Of a DNA stretch of 64,000 nt, positions 14,984 to 24,214 are shown one piece after another; position 1 is the stretch's first letter, and every line of letters begins with the position of its first letter. Origin of the DNA: Streptomyces longhuiensis (GTDB taxonomy: Bacteria > Actinomycetota > Actinomycetes > Streptomycetales > Streptomycetaceae); contig NZ_CP085173.1 in the NCBI RefSeq assembly GCF_020616555.1, positions 5,658,001-5,722,000 of the forward strand. The letters run 5' to 3'. The position numbers and the translations under genes are program-made. The notes under the pieces are model-generated. The model made no database searches, had not been told where the DNA came from, and saw only the letters and a list, made by a program, of their open reading frames with translations.

Positions 14984-16012
14984 TCAGGGGGCGGCGGTCA
15001 GCCAGTCGTCGACCCCTGACAGCAGCTTCGCCTTGATGTCCTGCGGCGCCGCCGAGCCGCGCACCGACTGCCGTGCCAGCTCGGCCAGTTCGGCGTCGTC
15101 GAAGTCGTGGTGCCGGCGCGCGATCTCGTACTGGGCCGCCAGGCGCGAGCCGAACAGCAGCGGGTCGTCGGCGCCGAGCGCCATCGGCACCCCGGCCTCG
15201 AACAAAGTGCGCAGGGGTACGTCCTCGGGCTTCTCGTAGACGCCGAGCGCGACATTGGAGGCGGGGCAGACCTCGCAGGTCACCCCCCGGTCCGCGAGCC
15301 GCTTCAGGAGCCGCGGGTCCTCGGCGGCCCGCACCCCGTGCCCGATCCGCGCCGCCTCCAGGTCGTCCAGGCAGTCGCGTACGGAGGCGGGCCCGGTCAG
15401 CTCGCCGCCGTGCGGCGCGGCGAGGAGGCCGCCCTCCCGGGCGATGGCGAACGCGCGGTCGAAGTCCCGCGCCATGCCCCGCCGTTCGTCGTTGGAGAGC
15501 CCGAAGCCGACGATGCCGCGGTCCGCGTACCGCACGGCGAGGCGGGCCAGCGTGCGCGCGTCCAGCGGATGCTTCATACGGTTCGCGGCCACCAGGACCC
15601 GCATGCCGAGACCCGTGTCGCGCGAGGCGGTCTCGACGGCGTCCAGGATGACTTCCAGGGCCGGGATCAGGCCCCCGAGCCGCGGCGCGTACGACGTCGG
15701 GTCGACCTGGATCTCCAGCCACCCCGACCCGTCCGCGAGATCCTCCAGCGCGGCCTCGCGCACCAGCCGCTGAATGTCCTCGGGCTCGCGCAGGCAGGAC
15801 CGCGCGGCGTCGTACAGCCGCTGGAAACGGAACCAGCCGCGCTCGTCGGTGGCCCGCAGTTTCGGCGGCTCGGCCCCGGTCAGGGCGTCGGGCAGCCTGA
15901 CGCCGTACTTGTCGGCGAGTTCGAGCAGGGTCGTGGGCCGCATCGACCCGGTGAAGTGCAGGTGCAGGTGGGCCTTGGGCAGCTGCCTTACATCACGTGG
16001 TACACGCTCCAT
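14984..16012 (-). CDS. add: adenosine deaminase family protein
   Basis: 342 aa from ATG 16010-16012. Zinc site: HLHLH near residue 16, PHGGE for the canonical HAGE with the catalytic Glu, GHGVRAAED, CPASNVALG, and ALGADDPLLF with the metal Asp. It deaminates adenosine to inosine in purine salvage. The motif after HLHLH reads FTGS instead of the common LxGS, a variation I would expect in actinobacterial members. The substrate could be an adenosine derivative. Confidence 0.88.
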   Translation of the reverse strand: MERVPRDVRQLPKAHLHLHFTGSMRPTTLLELADKYGVRLPDALTGAEPPKLRATDERGWFRFQRLYDAARSCLREPEDIQRLVREAALEDLADGSGWLEIQVDPTSYAPRLGGLIPALEVILDAVETASRDTGLGMRVLVAANRMKHPLDARTLARLAVRYADRGIVGFGLSNDERRGMARDFDRAFAIAREGGLLAAPHGGELTGPASVRDCLDDLEAARIGHGVRAAEDPRLLKRLADRGVTCEVCPASNVALGVYEKPEDVPLRTLFEAGVPMALGADDPLLFGSRLAAQYEIARRHHDFDDAELAELARQSVRGSAAPQDIKAKLLSGVDDWLTAAP

Positions 16013-16111
16013 TCAAGGATCTTGCCGCACACACCCGCCGCCCGGGAAGCGGCTTTCCCCCTTCGTGGCCTTGTCCGAACGAAAATCCGCACCGGGGATC
16101 CGGACGGAAAA

Positions 16112-16142
16112 GGGCCGCCCCCGGGAACCCCGGAGACGGCCC
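16112..16142 (-). terminator. terminator of the aminotransferase gene
   Basis: On the minus strand GGGCCG...CGGCCC encloses an inner CCGGGG/CCCGGG pairing and is followed by TTTTCC, 20 nt beyond the aminotransferase stop. Confidence 0.5.
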
Positions 16143-16161
16143 GCATCACGCGGAAGACGCG

Positions 16162-17400
16162 TCAGTCGCGCGCCTCGGCGAGCAGCTTCTGGATCCGCGA
16201 GACACCCTCGACCAGGTCCTCGTCACCCAGGGCGTACGACAGACGCAGGTAGCCCGGCGTGCCGAAGGCCTCACCCGGGACGACCGCGACCTCGGCCTCC
16301 TCGAGGATCAGCGCGGCCAGCTCGACGGAGTCCTGCGGACGCTTGCCGCGGATCTCCTTGCCGAGCAGCTCCTTCACCGACGGGTACGCGTAGAAGGCGC
16401 CCTCGGGCTCGGGGCAGAACACGCCGTCGATCTCGTTCAGCATGCGCACGATGGTCTTGCGGCGGCGGTCGAAGGCCTCGCGCATCTTCGCGACGGCCGT
16501 CAGGTCGCCGGACACGGCGGCGAGCGCGGCGATCTGCGCGACGTTCGACACGTTCGACGTGGCGTGCGACTGCAGGTTGGTCGCGGCCTTCACGACGTCC
16601 TTCGGGCCGATGATCCACCCGACACGCCAGCCGGTCATCGCGTACGTCTTGGCGACGCCGTTCACGACGATGCACTTGTCGCGCAGCTCGGGCAGGAGCG
16701 CCGGCAGGGACGTGAACTTGGCGTCCCCGTAGACCAGGTGCTCGTAGATCTCGTCCGTGAGGACCCACAGGCCGTGCTCGACGGCCCAGCGGCCGATGGC
16801 CTCGGCGTCGGCCTCGCTGTAGACCGCGCCCGTCGGGTTCGACGGCGACACGAACAGGACGACCTTGGTGCGCTCGGTGCGCGCCGCCTCCAGCTGCTCC
16901 ACGGAGACGCGGTACCCGGTCGTCTCGTCGGCCACGACCTCGACCGGGACACCGCCGGCGAGACGGATCGACTCGGGGTACGTCGTCCAGTACGGCGCCG
17001 GGACGATGACCTCGTCGCCCGGGTCGAGGATCGCGGCGAAGGCCTCGTAGATGGCCTGCTTGCCGCCGTTGGTCACCAGGACCTGCGTGGCGTCGACCTC
17101 GTAGCCGGAGTCGCGCAGCGTCTTCGCGGCGATCGCGGCCTTCAGCTCGGGCAGACCGCCGGCGGGCGTGTACCGGTGGTACTTCGGGTTCTTGCAGGCC
17201 TCGATGGCCGCTTCGACGATGTAGTCCGGGGTCGGGAAGTCGGGCTCGCCCGCGCCGAAACCGATGACCGGACGCCCGGCGGCCTTGAGGGCCTTGGCCT
17301 TGGCGTCGACGGCGAGGGTCGCGGACTCGGAGATCGCGCCGATACGGGCGGAGACCCGGCGCTCGGTGGGCGAAGAGGAAGGAGTAGCAGCAGCGCTCAT
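16162..17400 (-). CDS. aspC: class I aspartate aminotransferase
   Basis: 412 aa from ATG 17398-17400. PLP fold type I enzyme: [58 protein letters not shown] (the PLP-ring Asn), DEIYEHLVY, the Schiff-base lysine in [16 protein letters not shown], and RLSYA with the substrate-carboxylate Arg. It interconverts aspartate and glutamate with their 2-oxoacids. It lies just upstream of, and divergent from, the tRNA-Trp/secE operon, the arrangement known in Streptomyces. Confidence 0.95.
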   Translation of the reverse strand: MSAAATPSSSPTERRVSARIGAISESATLAVDAKAKALKAAGRPVIGFGAGEPDFPTPDYIVEAAIEACKNPKYHRYTPAGGLPELKAAIAAKTLRDSGYEVDATQVLVTNGGKQAIYEAFAAILDPGDEVIVPAPYWTTYPESIRLAGGVPVEVVADETTGYRVSVEQLEAARTERTKVVLFVSPSNPTGAVYSEADAEAIGRWAVEHGLWVLTDEIYEHLVYGDAKFTSLPALLPELRDKCIVVNGVAKTYAMTGWRVGWIIGPKDVVKAATNLQSHATSNVSNVAQIAALAAVSGDLTAVAKMREAFDRRRKTIVRMLNEIDGVFCPEPEGAFYAYPSVKELLGKEIRGKRPQDSVELAALILEEAEVAVVPGEAFGTPGYLRLSYALGDEDLVEGVSRIQKLLAEARD

Positions 17401-17478
17401 AACCCCATCGTTCCAGACCGGAAACGCGGCCGGCACACGGGTTTCACGGACGATCAACGACTGGCCCGCTTCTTTCTG

Positions 17479-17508
17479 TTCGACGGAGGGCCGCGGAACA
17501 CGTACACT
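17479..17508 (+). promoter_or_regulatory. possible promoter for tRNA-Trp/secE
   Basis: TTCGAC (17479-17484) and TACACT (17503-17508) with an 18-nt spacer lie about 80 nt before tRNA-Trp. The -10 is good, the -35 partial. TACGTT at 17574 is another -10 candidate. Confidence 0.4.
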
Positions 17509-17590
17509 CACTGCTCGTTGGCCTTCACCGGCCGCACTCTTCCGGCACACAACGTGCAGTCGGAAGGATGCGGTACGTTGGGGCAGACAA

Positions 17591-17663
17591 AGGGTCGTAG
17601 CTCAATTGGTAGAGCACTGGTCTCCAAAACCAGCGGTTGGGGGTTCAAGTCCCTCCGGCCCTG
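17591..17663 (+). tRNA. tRNA-Trp (CCA)
   Basis: 73 nt. Acceptor AGGGTCG/CGGCCCT, D arm GCTC/GAGC, anticodon stem CTGGT/ACCAG enclosing CTCCAAA (anticodon CCA), T arm GGGGG/CCCTC with TTCAAGT. CCA is not encoded. Placement before secE-nusG is a conserved actinobacterial arrangement. Confidence 0.96.
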
Positions 17664-17772
17664 CTACACACTCCTTCGCCAGGACGTGTGCGCATGTACG
17701 TACTGCAAATGCACCGCCGTGCGGCTCAACCGGGCGCGGCACGGCCACGACCCGGAATTCAGGTGAGGACGC

Positions 17773-18060
17773 GTGACGGACGCCGTGGGCTCCATCGACA
17801 TGCCTGATGCCCAGGATGAGGCGCCGGAGTCCCAGAAGAAGCCCCGTAAGGGTGGCAAGCGCGGAAAGAAGGGCCCCTTCGGCCGTCTCGCGCTCTTCTA
17901 CCGCCAGATCGTCGCGGAGCTCCGCAAGGTTGTCTGGCCGACTCGCAACCAGCTCACCACGTACACCAGTGTGGTGATTGTGTTCGTCGTCATCATGATC
18001 GGTCTGGTGACCGTGATTGACTATGGCTTCAACCACGCCGTCAAGTACATCTTCGGCTGA
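17773..18060 (+). CDS. secE: preprotein translocase subunit SecE
   Basis: 95 aa from GTG 17773. Hydrophilic basic N-terminus (KKPRKGGKRGKKGPFG), the conserved amphipathic helix RQIVAELRKVVWPTRNQL and a single C-terminal membrane helix (SVVIVFVVIMIGLVTVIDYGF), the short one-TM type of most bacteria. It clamps SecY in the translocon. It precedes nusG by 77 nt in the usual secE-nusG pair. Confidence 0.96.
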   Translation: MTDAVGSIDMPDAQDEAPESQKKPRKGGKRGKKGPFGRLALFYRQIVAELRKVVWPTRNQLTTYTSVVIVFVVIMIGLVTVIDYGFNHAVKYIFG

Positions 18061-18137
18061 GCCGATAGCGAAGGGCGCCGTACCCGGCGCCCCTTTCGCG
18101 TGTTCCACCCCTATGTATCCAGGAAGAAGCAGCCACA

Positions 18138-19046
18138 GTGTCTGACCCGAACCTGAACGAGGCGATCGAGCCCGTCGAGTCCGTTGAGGACGAGCTCGAC
18201 ATTGTCGAGGCGGCGGACGCCGAGAACGCCGAGGACACGGTCCAGGCCGAGGCTGCCGACGAGGCAGCCACTGAGGCTGACGAGCACGCCGAGGACGAGG
18301 TCGAAGCCGCCGAGGAGTCCCTCGAGGACGACGCCGAGGGCGACGCCGCCGAGCTGTCCGAGGAGGACGCCCCCGAGGCCGAGGCCGACGAGGAGTCCGT
18401 CGAGGAAGCCGCCGAGGAAGCCGAGCCGGTCGACCCGATCGTCGCCCTGCGCGAAGAACTGCGCACGCTGCCCGGCGAGTGGTACGTCATCCACACGTAC
18501 GCCGGTTACGAGAACCGCGTGAAGACCAACCTCGAGCAGCGCGCCGTCTCGCTGAACGTCGAGGACTTCATCTTCCAGGCCGAGGTGCCGCAGGAAGAGG
18601 TCGCGCAGATCAAGAACGGCGAGCGCAAGACCATCCGTCAGAACAAGCTCCCCGGCTACGTGCTGGTGCGCATGGACCTGACGAACGAGTCCTGGGGCGT
18701 CGTCCGCAATACCCCCGGCGTCACCGGCTTCGTGGGCAACGCCTACGACCCGTACCCGCTGACCCTGGACGAGATCGTCAAGATGCTCGCCCCGGAGGCC
18801 GAGGAGAAGGCCGCCCGTGAGGCCGCCGAGGCCGAGGGCAAGCCGGCTCCGTCCCGCAAGGTCGAGGTCCAGGTCCTGGACTTCGAGGTCGGCGACTCGG
18901 TCACCGTCACCGACGGTCCGTTCGCGACGCTGCAGGCGACGATCAACGAGATCAACGCCGACTCGAAGAAGGTCAAGGGCCTCGTCGAGATCTTCGGCCG
19001 CGAGACTCCGGTCGAGCTCAGCTTCGACCAGATCCAGAAGAACTAG
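18138..19046 (+). CDS. nusG: transcription elongation/antitermination factor NusG
   Basis: 302 aa from GTG 18138 (AGGAAGAAG upstream). Residues 1 to about 105 are a very acidic Glu/Ala/Asp-rich extension characteristic of Streptomyces. The NGN domain follows ([22 protein letters not shown] ... [14 protein letters not shown]) and a C-terminal KOW domain ([19 protein letters not shown]). It binds RNA polymerase and couples it to ribosomes and Rho. It ends 36 nt before a strong hairpin. Confidence 0.97.
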   Translation: MSDPNLNEAIEPVESVEDELDIVEAADAENAEDTVQAEAADEAATEADEHAEDEVEAAEESLEDDAEGDAAELSEEDAPEAEADEESVEEAAEEAEPVDPIVALREELRTLPGEWYVIHTYAGYENRVKTNLEQRAVSLNVEDFIFQAEVPQEEVAQIKNGERKTIRQNKLPGYVLVRMDLTNESWGVVRNTPGVTGFVGNAYDPYPLTLDEIVKMLAPEAEEKAAREAAEAEGKPAPSRKVEVQVLDFEVGDSVTVTDGPFATLQATINEINADSKKVKGLVEIFGRETPVELSFDQIQKN

Positions 19047-19082
19047 CCCCTTCCGGCACCTTCTGGAACAAGCACTTCCGAA

Positions 19083-19128
19083 CAGGTCAGACGGGCACTC
19101 AAAGCCGGTCTGACCTGCTCGGTTTTTA
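19083..19128 (+). terminator. terminator after nusG
   Basis: CAGGTCAGAC (19083-19092) pairs with GTCTGACCTG (19108-19117), a perfect 10-bp stem, followed by CTCGGTTTTT. It separates secE-nusG from rplK-rplA, which therefore needs its own promoter in the following 95 nt. Confidence 0.8.
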
Positions 19129-19223
19129 GCTGCACACAGATACCCGTTATCGTTGTGCGGTATGCCTCCATCCGGATGACCGGGTGGTCGGCTGAAAACT
19201 CTCACTAGGACCCGGAGAGAGCA

Positions 19224-19658
19224 ATGCCTCCCAAGAAGAAGAAGGTCACGGGGCTTATCAAGCTCCAGATCCAGGCCGGTGCCGCCAACCCGGCCCCGCC
19301 GGTTGGTCCCGCGCTGGGCCAGCACGGCGTCAACATCATGGAGTTCTGCAAGGCCTACAACGCCGCGACCGAGTCGCAGCGTGGCTGGGTCATCCCGGTG
19401 GAGATCACGGTCTACGAAGACCGCTCCTTCACCTTCATCACCAAGACGCCCCCGGCCGCCAAGATGATCCTCAAGGCCGCGGGTATCGAGAAGGGCTCCG
19501 GCGAGCCTCACAAGACCAAGGTCGCGAAGATCACCGACGCGCAGGTCCGCGAGATCGCCACCACCAAGATGGCCGACCTGAACGCCAACGACCTGGACGC
19601 CGCCGCGAAGATCATCGCCGGTACCGCGCGTTCCATGGGCGTCACGGTCGAGGGCTGA
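19224..19658 (+). CDS. rplK: 50S ribosomal protein L11
   Basis: 144 aa, ATG 19224 after [42 protein letters not shown] is the conserved N-terminal domain in outline; the C-terminal rRNA-binding domain ends [10 protein letters not shown]. It is part of the GTPase centre and, with RelA-type enzymes, of stringent sensing. It is the thiostrepton target region. First of the rplK-rplA pair. Confidence 0.98.
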   Translation: MPPKKKKVTGLIKLQIQAGAANPAPPVGPALGQHGVNIMEFCKAYNAATESQRGWVIPVEITVYEDRSFTFITKTPPAAKMILKAAGIEKGSGEPHKTKVAKITDAQVREIATTKMADLNANDLDAAAKIIAGTARSMGVTVEG

Positions 19659-19740
19659 TCCTCACCCCGTTTGACCTTTCAGTGGTAGGGCCAGCGCTGG
19701 TCCGCACCACGAACTCCATACCTGAACTCCAGGAGTAGAA

Positions 19741-20469
19741 GTGAAGCGCAGCAAGACTCTCCGCGCTGCGGACGCGAAGATCGACCGGGACAAGCTCTAC
19801 GCCCCGCTCGAGGCCGTCCGTATCGCCAAGGAGACCTCCGCGACGAAGTTCGACGGCACCGTCGAGGTCGCCTTCCGTCTGGGTGTCGACCCGCGCAAGG
19901 CCGACCAGATGGTCCGTGGCACCGTGAACCTCCCGCACGGCACCGGCAAGACCGCCCGGGTCCTGGTCTTCGCGACCGGTGACCGTGCTGCGGCCGCGGA
20001 AGCCGCGGGCGCCGACATCGTCGGCTCCGACGAGCTCATCGACGAGATCTCCAAGGGCAACCGCCTGAACGAGTTCGACGCCGTTGTCGCCACCCCGGAC
20101 CTCATGGGCAAGGTCGGCCGCCTCGGCCGCGTGCTCGGTCCCCGTGGCCTCATGCCGAACCCGAAGACCGGCACCGTGACCCCGGACGTGGTCAAGGCCG
20201 TGAACGAGATCAAGGGTGGCAAGATCGAGTTCCGCGTCGACAAGCACTCGAACCTCCACTTCATCATCGGCAAGGTGTCCTTCGACGACACCCAGCTGGT
20301 GGAGAACTACGGCGCGGCCCTGGACGAGATCCTTCGTCTGAAGCCGTCCGCCGCCAAGGGTCGCTACATCAAGAAGGCCGCCATCGCCACCACGATGGGC
20401 CCCGGCGTTCCGGTCGACCCGAACCGCACCCGCAACCTCCTCACCGAGGAGGACCCGGCTGCGGTCTGA
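19741..20469 (+). CDS. rplA: 50S ribosomal protein L1
   Basis: 242 aa from GTG 19741 (AGGAG upstream). Family blocks: [33 protein letters not shown], the signature [20 protein letters not shown], and [16 protein letters not shown]. It is the L1-stalk protein that assists release of E-site tRNA and typically represses its own rplK-rplA message. Followed after 25 nt by a strong terminator. Confidence 0.98.
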   Translation: MKRSKTLRAADAKIDRDKLYAPLEAVRIAKETSATKFDGTVEVAFRLGVDPRKADQMVRGTVNLPHGTGKTARVLVFATGDRAAAAEAAGADIVGSDELIDEISKGNRLNEFDAVVATPDLMGKVGRLGRVLGPRGLMPNPKTGTVTPDVVKAVNEIKGGKIEFRVDKHSNLHFIIGKVSFDDTQLVENYGAALDEILRLKPSAAKGRYIKKAAIATTMGPGVPVDPNRTRNLLTEEDPAAV

Positions 20470-20494
20470 GCCTGACAGCTCAGCCAAGTCGGCT

Positions 20495-20537
20495 CGGGCC
20501 CCGCACCTTTCGAGGTGCGGGGCCCGTTCCCGTTTTT
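20495..20537 (+). terminator. strong terminator after rplA
   Basis: A perfect 14-bp stem (20495-20508 with 20513-20526) with a TTCG tetraloop, then GTTTTT at 20532-20537. It isolates rplKA from the lipoprotein genes downstream. Confidence 0.9.
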
Positions 20538-20609
20538 CCGCTAACCCCTCCGGGCGCGGGTGGGCTCCGCTAGCCTGCGGGGTCGACCTGGGGCTCGGCG
20601 GGGGAGTGT

Positions 20610-21329
20610 ATGAACGGCAGGACATGGGTGCGGTACGCGACGGTCTGCCTGGCGATGGCCGGCCTGGTGTCCTGCGGCACGCACGAGGCGCCCAAGCACG
20701 ACGAGAGCGTCACCGGGGCGCTGAAGGCCGCACGCTCCGAGGTCGCCGCCGCCGGGTCCGCGAGGATCGAGGCGACCAGCAGTACGGGCACCAGCCTGTC
20801 CTCGCGGAGCGTGGGCGTCCTGCGCTGGTCGGGCGGGCTGCGCGGCACTCTGAGGGTGACCACGACCGGCGGCTCGATGGCCTCGACGACCCGGCTCATG
20901 GGCGGCTCCCCGTCCCAGTCCCGCTTCCTGCCGGACGCGTACTACACGCGCATGACCGACAAGTTCGCCGCGCTGTCGGACGGCAAGCACTGGATCAGAT
21001 ACCCGTACGACTCCGGGGCCGACCTCTCGCCGGCCGCCTCCCTGAAGCTGCTGCTGTCCTCGGGGGACGCGCGCGAGGTGGGCCGGGAGACCGTGCGTGG
21101 CGTCCGCGCCACGCACTACACGGGCTCGGCCGACGGGCAGCGCGTCGACGTGTGGATCGACCATGGGCACCTCCTGGTCAAGCGTGTCCAGCGGGCCGAC
21201 ACGGCCTCCGGCGCCTTCTCCGGGACGGTGCATTACGCCGACTACGGCGCCCGCGCCTCGGCCGAGCGCCCGCCGGCGCGGGACACCGTCGACTTCAAGG
21301 ACGTCGTTGATCGAAAGCCTGCCTCCTGA
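20610..21329 (+). CDS. putative lipoprotein, LolA/LppX-like
   Basis: 239 aa from ATG 20610. Signal sequence VRYATVCLAMAGLVSC with lipobox LVSC. The mature domain has regular beta-strand pattern with LRVTTTGGSMASTTRLMG, YYTRMTDKFAALSDGKHWIRY, and C-terminal VDVWIDHGHLLVKRVQRAD then DTVDFKDV, the plan of lipid-binding LolA-like lipoproteins. The neighbour at 21389 has the same plan, suggesting an old duplication. Function unknown. Confidence 0.82.
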   Translation: MNGRTWVRYATVCLAMAGLVSCGTHEAPKHDESVTGALKAARSEVAAAGSARIEATSSTGTSLSSRSVGVLRWSGGLRGTLRVTTTGGSMASTTRLMGGSPSQSRFLPDAYYTRMTDKFAALSDGKHWIRYPYDSGADLSPAASLKLLLSSGDAREVGRETVRGVRATHYTGSADGQRVDVWIDHGHLLVKRVQRADTASGAFSGTVHYADYGARASAERPPARDTVDFKDVVDRKPAS

Positions 21330-21388
21330 GCCTTCGGTATCGTGCGCCCACCTACGTGTATCGATCATCTGTTCCTAGGGGTGGGGTC

Positions 21389-22237
21389 ATGACAGTGAGC
21401 AGAGCGGCGGGGGCCGTGCTGGCCGCCGCGGTGCTGTGCGGAGGGGCCGCCGCCTGTACGTCGTCGGGGGGCGACGGGAAGGCGGGTTCCTCGCCGCGGA
21501 CGGCGGCGGCCGCGGCCGTTCTCAAGGCCACGGAGAACGGGGAGCGGCTGACGTCGTTCGGCTACCGGATGACCGGAGAGGTCCCCGGCTCGGGCCGGAT
21601 CGACGCCGAGGCCGCGATCAGCGTGAAGCCGATGGCGATGCGGATGAGGATGACCTCGCCCGACCCGGGCTCCTACGGCACCCTCGAGATGCGCGTCATC
21701 GGCGGCGCCCTGTACATGGGGGGCGGCAAGGGCGCGGCCAAGGAGATGCACGGCAGGAGCTGGCTCAAGTTCGACATCTCCGGGCCGGGGTCGCAGGAGG
21801 CCGCGGCGACGAATCCGTTGGCCGGCCAGGCGGACCAGAACCCGGCCGAGCAGGTCACGTTCCTCAACGGCTCCAAGGACCTCGAGCGCGTAGGCGAGGA
21901 GACCGTGGAGGGCGAGAAGACCGCGCACTACAAGGGCACCGTCACGCTCGACCAGATGCGCGAGAGCTACAAGGAGGAGGACGCGGCCACCAGGAAGCGA
22001 CGCGACAAGAACCTCTCGATGTACGAGGGCCTGGGCGTCGACAAGCTCGCGGTGGACCTGTGGATCGACCAGGACGACCGCACCAAGCGCTTCCGTACCC
22101 GCGGCGCGGCGGACAAGGGCCGCTTCGACATGACGATGACCTTCTTCGACTACGACAAGCCGGTCACCGTACGGGCTCCGGCCGCCGAGGACGTGGTGGA
22201 TCTGGCGCAGATGGTGAAGGGCGCGACCAGCGGTTGA
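21389..22237 (+). CDS. putative lipoprotein, LolA/LppX-like
   Basis: 282 aa from ATG 21389 with GGGGTGGGG upstream. Lipobox AAAC after a short hydrophobic core (AGAVLAAAVLCGGAA). Blocks typical of the family: LTSFGYRMTGEVPGSG, VEGEKTAHYKGTVTLDQM, LAVDLWIDQDDRTKRFRTR, and VTVRAPAAEDVVDLAQM. Membrane-anchored outside the cell; probably binds a lipid or lipid-like ligand. It lies with its relative between rplA and rplJ, splitting the classical rplKAJL cluster. Confidence 0.85.
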   Translation: MTVSRAAGAVLAAAVLCGGAAACTSSGGDGKAGSSPRTAAAAAVLKATENGERLTSFGYRMTGEVPGSGRIDAEAAISVKPMAMRMRMTSPDPGSYGTLEMRVIGGALYMGGGKGAAKEMHGRSWLKFDISGPGSQEAAATNPLAGQADQNPAEQVTFLNGSKDLERVGEETVEGEKTAHYKGTVTLDQMRESYKEEDAATRKRRDKNLSMYEGLGVDKLAVDLWIDQDDRTKRFRTRGAADKGRFDMTMTFFDYDKPVTVRAPAAEDVVDLAQMVKGATSG

Positions 22238-22267
22238 GCGTCCCGGCGGGGGCCGACAAGGGCGGAT

Positions 22268-22297
22268 TTGCCTGAGGCGGAGACCGTCGCGTACTCT
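22268..22297 (+). promoter_or_regulatory. promoter of rplJ-rplL
   Basis: TTGCCT (22268-22273) and TACTCT (22292-22297) with an 18-nt spacer; transcription would start near 22304, giving a leader of about 210 nt. Confidence 0.55.
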
Positions 22298-22303
22298 CCT
22301 CGA

Positions 22304-22463
22304 GAAGCCAAAGACCGCTGGTCGTTGCCGTGCCCTCGCAAGAGGAACCGGTGACCGAAGGATCTGCTGAAAGCGGACGACCTGCGCAGGTGACTGTGGA
22401 AAGTTCCCGGACTCGTTCCGGTCGAGCTCAGCCCCGTGCGCCTGCGCCGGGGCGTTTTGTTTT
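22304..22463 (+). ncRNA. ribosomal protein L10-type leader with attenuator
   Basis: The structured leader between the promoter and rplJ ends with an intrinsic terminator: GCCCCG (22431-22436) pairs with CGGGGC (22448-22453), followed by GTTTTGTTTT. A terminator inside a leader fits the known L10 leader logic, where surplus L10(L12)4 complex binds the RNA and reduces rplJ-rplL expression. The exact kink-turn was not resolved by eye. Confidence 0.65.
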
Positions 22464-22514
22464 GTACAGCCCCTTCTGAGCGGTCCTCATCACCCGGAAG
22501 GAGGCCGACGCTCT

Positions 22515-23045
22515 ATGCCGACGCCCGACAAGGCTGCCGCGGTAGCCGAGCTCACGGACAAGTTCCGCAGCTCGAACGCCGCCGTGCTGACCGAGTACCG
22601 GGGTCTCACCGTGGCCCAGCTCAAGCAGCTGCGCCGTTCCCTCGGTGAGAACTCCGAGTACGCCGTGGTGAAGAACACGCTGACCAAGATCGCGGCCAAC
22701 GAGGCCGGGATCAACACGCTGGACGACCTGTTCACGGGTCCGACAGCGGTTGCCTTCGTCACCGGTGACCCGGTGGAGTCGGCGAAGGGTCTTCGTGACT
22801 TCGCCAAGGACAACCCCAACCTCATCATCAAGGGCGGTGTCCTTGACGGTAAGGCGCTGTCCGCCGATGAGATCAAGAAGCTCGCGGACCTCGAGTCCCG
22901 CGAGGTTCTGCTCGCCAAGCTGGCGGGCGCCATGAAGGGCAAGCAGACTCAGGCTGCTCAGGTCTTCCAGGCGCTCCCGTCGAAGTTCGTCCGCACTGCG
23001 GAGGCGCTTCGCGTCAAGCGCGACGAGCAGGGCGGTGCCGAGTAA
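22515..23045 (+). CDS. rplJ: 50S ribosomal protein L10
   Basis: 176 aa from ATG 22515, with GGAAGGAGG 10 nt upstream. N-terminal rRNA-binding part [33 protein letters not shown]; the C-terminal helix ([15 protein letters not shown]) binds L7/L12 dimers. It forms the base of the L12 stalk. Co-transcribed with rplL 111 nt downstream. Confidence 0.97.
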   Translation: MPTPDKAAAVAELTDKFRSSNAAVLTEYRGLTVAQLKQLRRSLGENSEYAVVKNTLTKIAANEAGINTLDDLFTGPTAVAFVTGDPVESAKGLRDFAKDNPNLIIKGGVLDGKALSADEIKKLADLESREVLLAKLAGAMKGKQTQAAQVFQALPSKFVRTAEALRVKRDEQGGAE

Positions 23046-23156
23046 CTCGGCTCGCGCAATGACCGTCGCCCACTAGGGAGACGGTCGCAGCGGGCCGAAC
23101 GTACGCCCGCCTACATGTAACTACGGCACCTGCCGAATGAGTGGAAGGACGCCATC

Positions 23157-23540
23157 ATGGCGAAGCTGTCCCAGGACGACCTGCTTGCGCAGTTCGAAGA
23201 GATGACCCTCATCGAGCTCTCCGAGTTCGTGAAGGCCTTCGAGGAGAAGTTCGACGTCACCGCCGCCGCGGCCGTCGCCGTTGCCGGCCCGGCCGGCCCG
23301 GGTGCCGCCGCTGAGGCCGTCGAGGAGCAGGACGAGTTCGACGTCATCCTCACCGGCGCCGGCGAGAAGAAGATCCAGGTCATCAAGGTCGTGCGCGAGC
23401 TCACCTCCCTGGGCCTCAAGGAGGCCAAGGACCTCGTCGACGGCACCCCGAAGCCGGTCCTCGAGAAGGTCGCCAAGGAGGCCGCGGAGAAGGCTGCCGA
23501 GTCCCTCAAGGCCGCCGGCGCCTCCGTCGAGGTCAAGTGA
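23157..23540 (+). CDS. rplL: 50S ribosomal protein L7/L12
   Basis: 127 aa from ATG 23157. N-terminal dimerisation helices ([23 protein letters not shown]), an Ala/Val/Gly-rich hinge, and the conserved C-terminal factor-binding domain [22 protein letters not shown] followed by [16 protein letters not shown]. It recruits EF-Tu and EF-G to the ribosome. Ends 61 nt before a terminator that separates it from rpoB. Confidence 0.98.
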   Translation: MAKLSQDDLLAQFEEMTLIELSEFVKAFEEKFDVTAAAAVAVAGPAGPGAAAEAVEEQDEFDVILTGAGEKKIQVIKVVRELTSLGLKEAKDLVDGTPKPVLEKVAKEAAEKAAESLKAAGASVEVK

Positions 23541-23601
23541 CCTCAGGAGTCTGCTGACTCCTCGCTGAGCGGCTCTCGCGTAGGGCTGTAACGCAAACGT
23601 A

Positions 23602-23646
23602 CTGAAGGGCGATCACCCAACTGGGTGGTCGCCCTTCAGGCTTTTG
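23602..23646 (+). terminator. terminator after rplL
   Basis: A 17-bp stem (23602-23618 with 23623-23639, one G-U) and 4-nt loop followed by GCTTTT. rpoBC thus depends mainly on its own promoter in this Streptomyces-type arrangement. Confidence 0.85.
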
Positions 23647-24002
23647 GACGGCCGCTCGGCGTTCCAGTTCGGCTGCCTTGCACTGACGGTCCCGACGAGT
23701 ATGGTGATCTTCGTTGTGCCTGGAGCCGGTGCCTGGAGCGGGCGCCGGCGGGTGCCTGCTGGTGAGTGCGGGGGTCGGGGCAGCCCTGTTCGTACAGGAG
23801 GGGGCCTTGACGAACCGCACGCAGCGCGCAATTCTCAGGACGCGTCGTCACAACGATCCGGATCCGAGGCATGGATCGACGACGAAGAGGGCAGTAAGGA
23901 TGTGCGTGCCACGAGTGACGTGGTGACGTGTTGCAGCTGTTGAGAACAACGAGGGTCTGACGAGGGTCGTTGAGGACAACGAGGGTCTCAAAAAACCCGC
24001 AC
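23647..24002. other. rpoB upstream region without genes
   Basis: No credible coding sequence is present; the short frames lack SD sequences and any family resemblance. It contains a direct repeat (23939-23988) just before the rpoB promoter. Confidence 0.6.
23939..23988 (+). repeat. 30-bp-spaced direct repeat upstream of the rpoB promoter
   Basis: The 20-mer GTTGAGAACAACGAGGGTCT at 23939-23958 recurs at 23969-23988 with one mismatch, and a third partial copy (CGAGGGTC) lies at 23961-23968. The 30-bp period places both copies on one face of the helix, 15-65 nt upstream of the -35, where an activator would bind. Confidence 0.7.
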
Positions 24003-24031
24003 TGGACATCAGTGAGCCAAGTGGCTACACT
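24003..24031 (+). promoter_or_regulatory. rpoBC promoter
   Basis: TGGACA (24003-24008), a 17-nt spacer and TACACT (24026-24031) make a strong HrdB-type promoter. The start would be near 24038, leaving a leader of about 177 nt before rpoB. Confidence 0.7.
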
Positions 24032-24214
24032 GACCCTTTGCGCTGCCTGTTAGCTGCTCCCTGCCCGTCACCAGGGGCATGCCCTCGCTCCAGCACCGTG
24101 GACTGAAACCGTCCTGACCTGGCCCTCACGGGTCGATTCGGGAAGCTTCTGCCTCCGTGCCAGCTTGGGACCGGTACGCGCGTAGTGAGTCCGAGCCCTC
24201 GGAAGGACCCCCTC

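Noticed and set aside
23644..23943. Possible small genes in the rplL-rpoB gap on either strand
   Set aside because: No SD, no recognisable domain, and the frames overlap the rplL terminator region.
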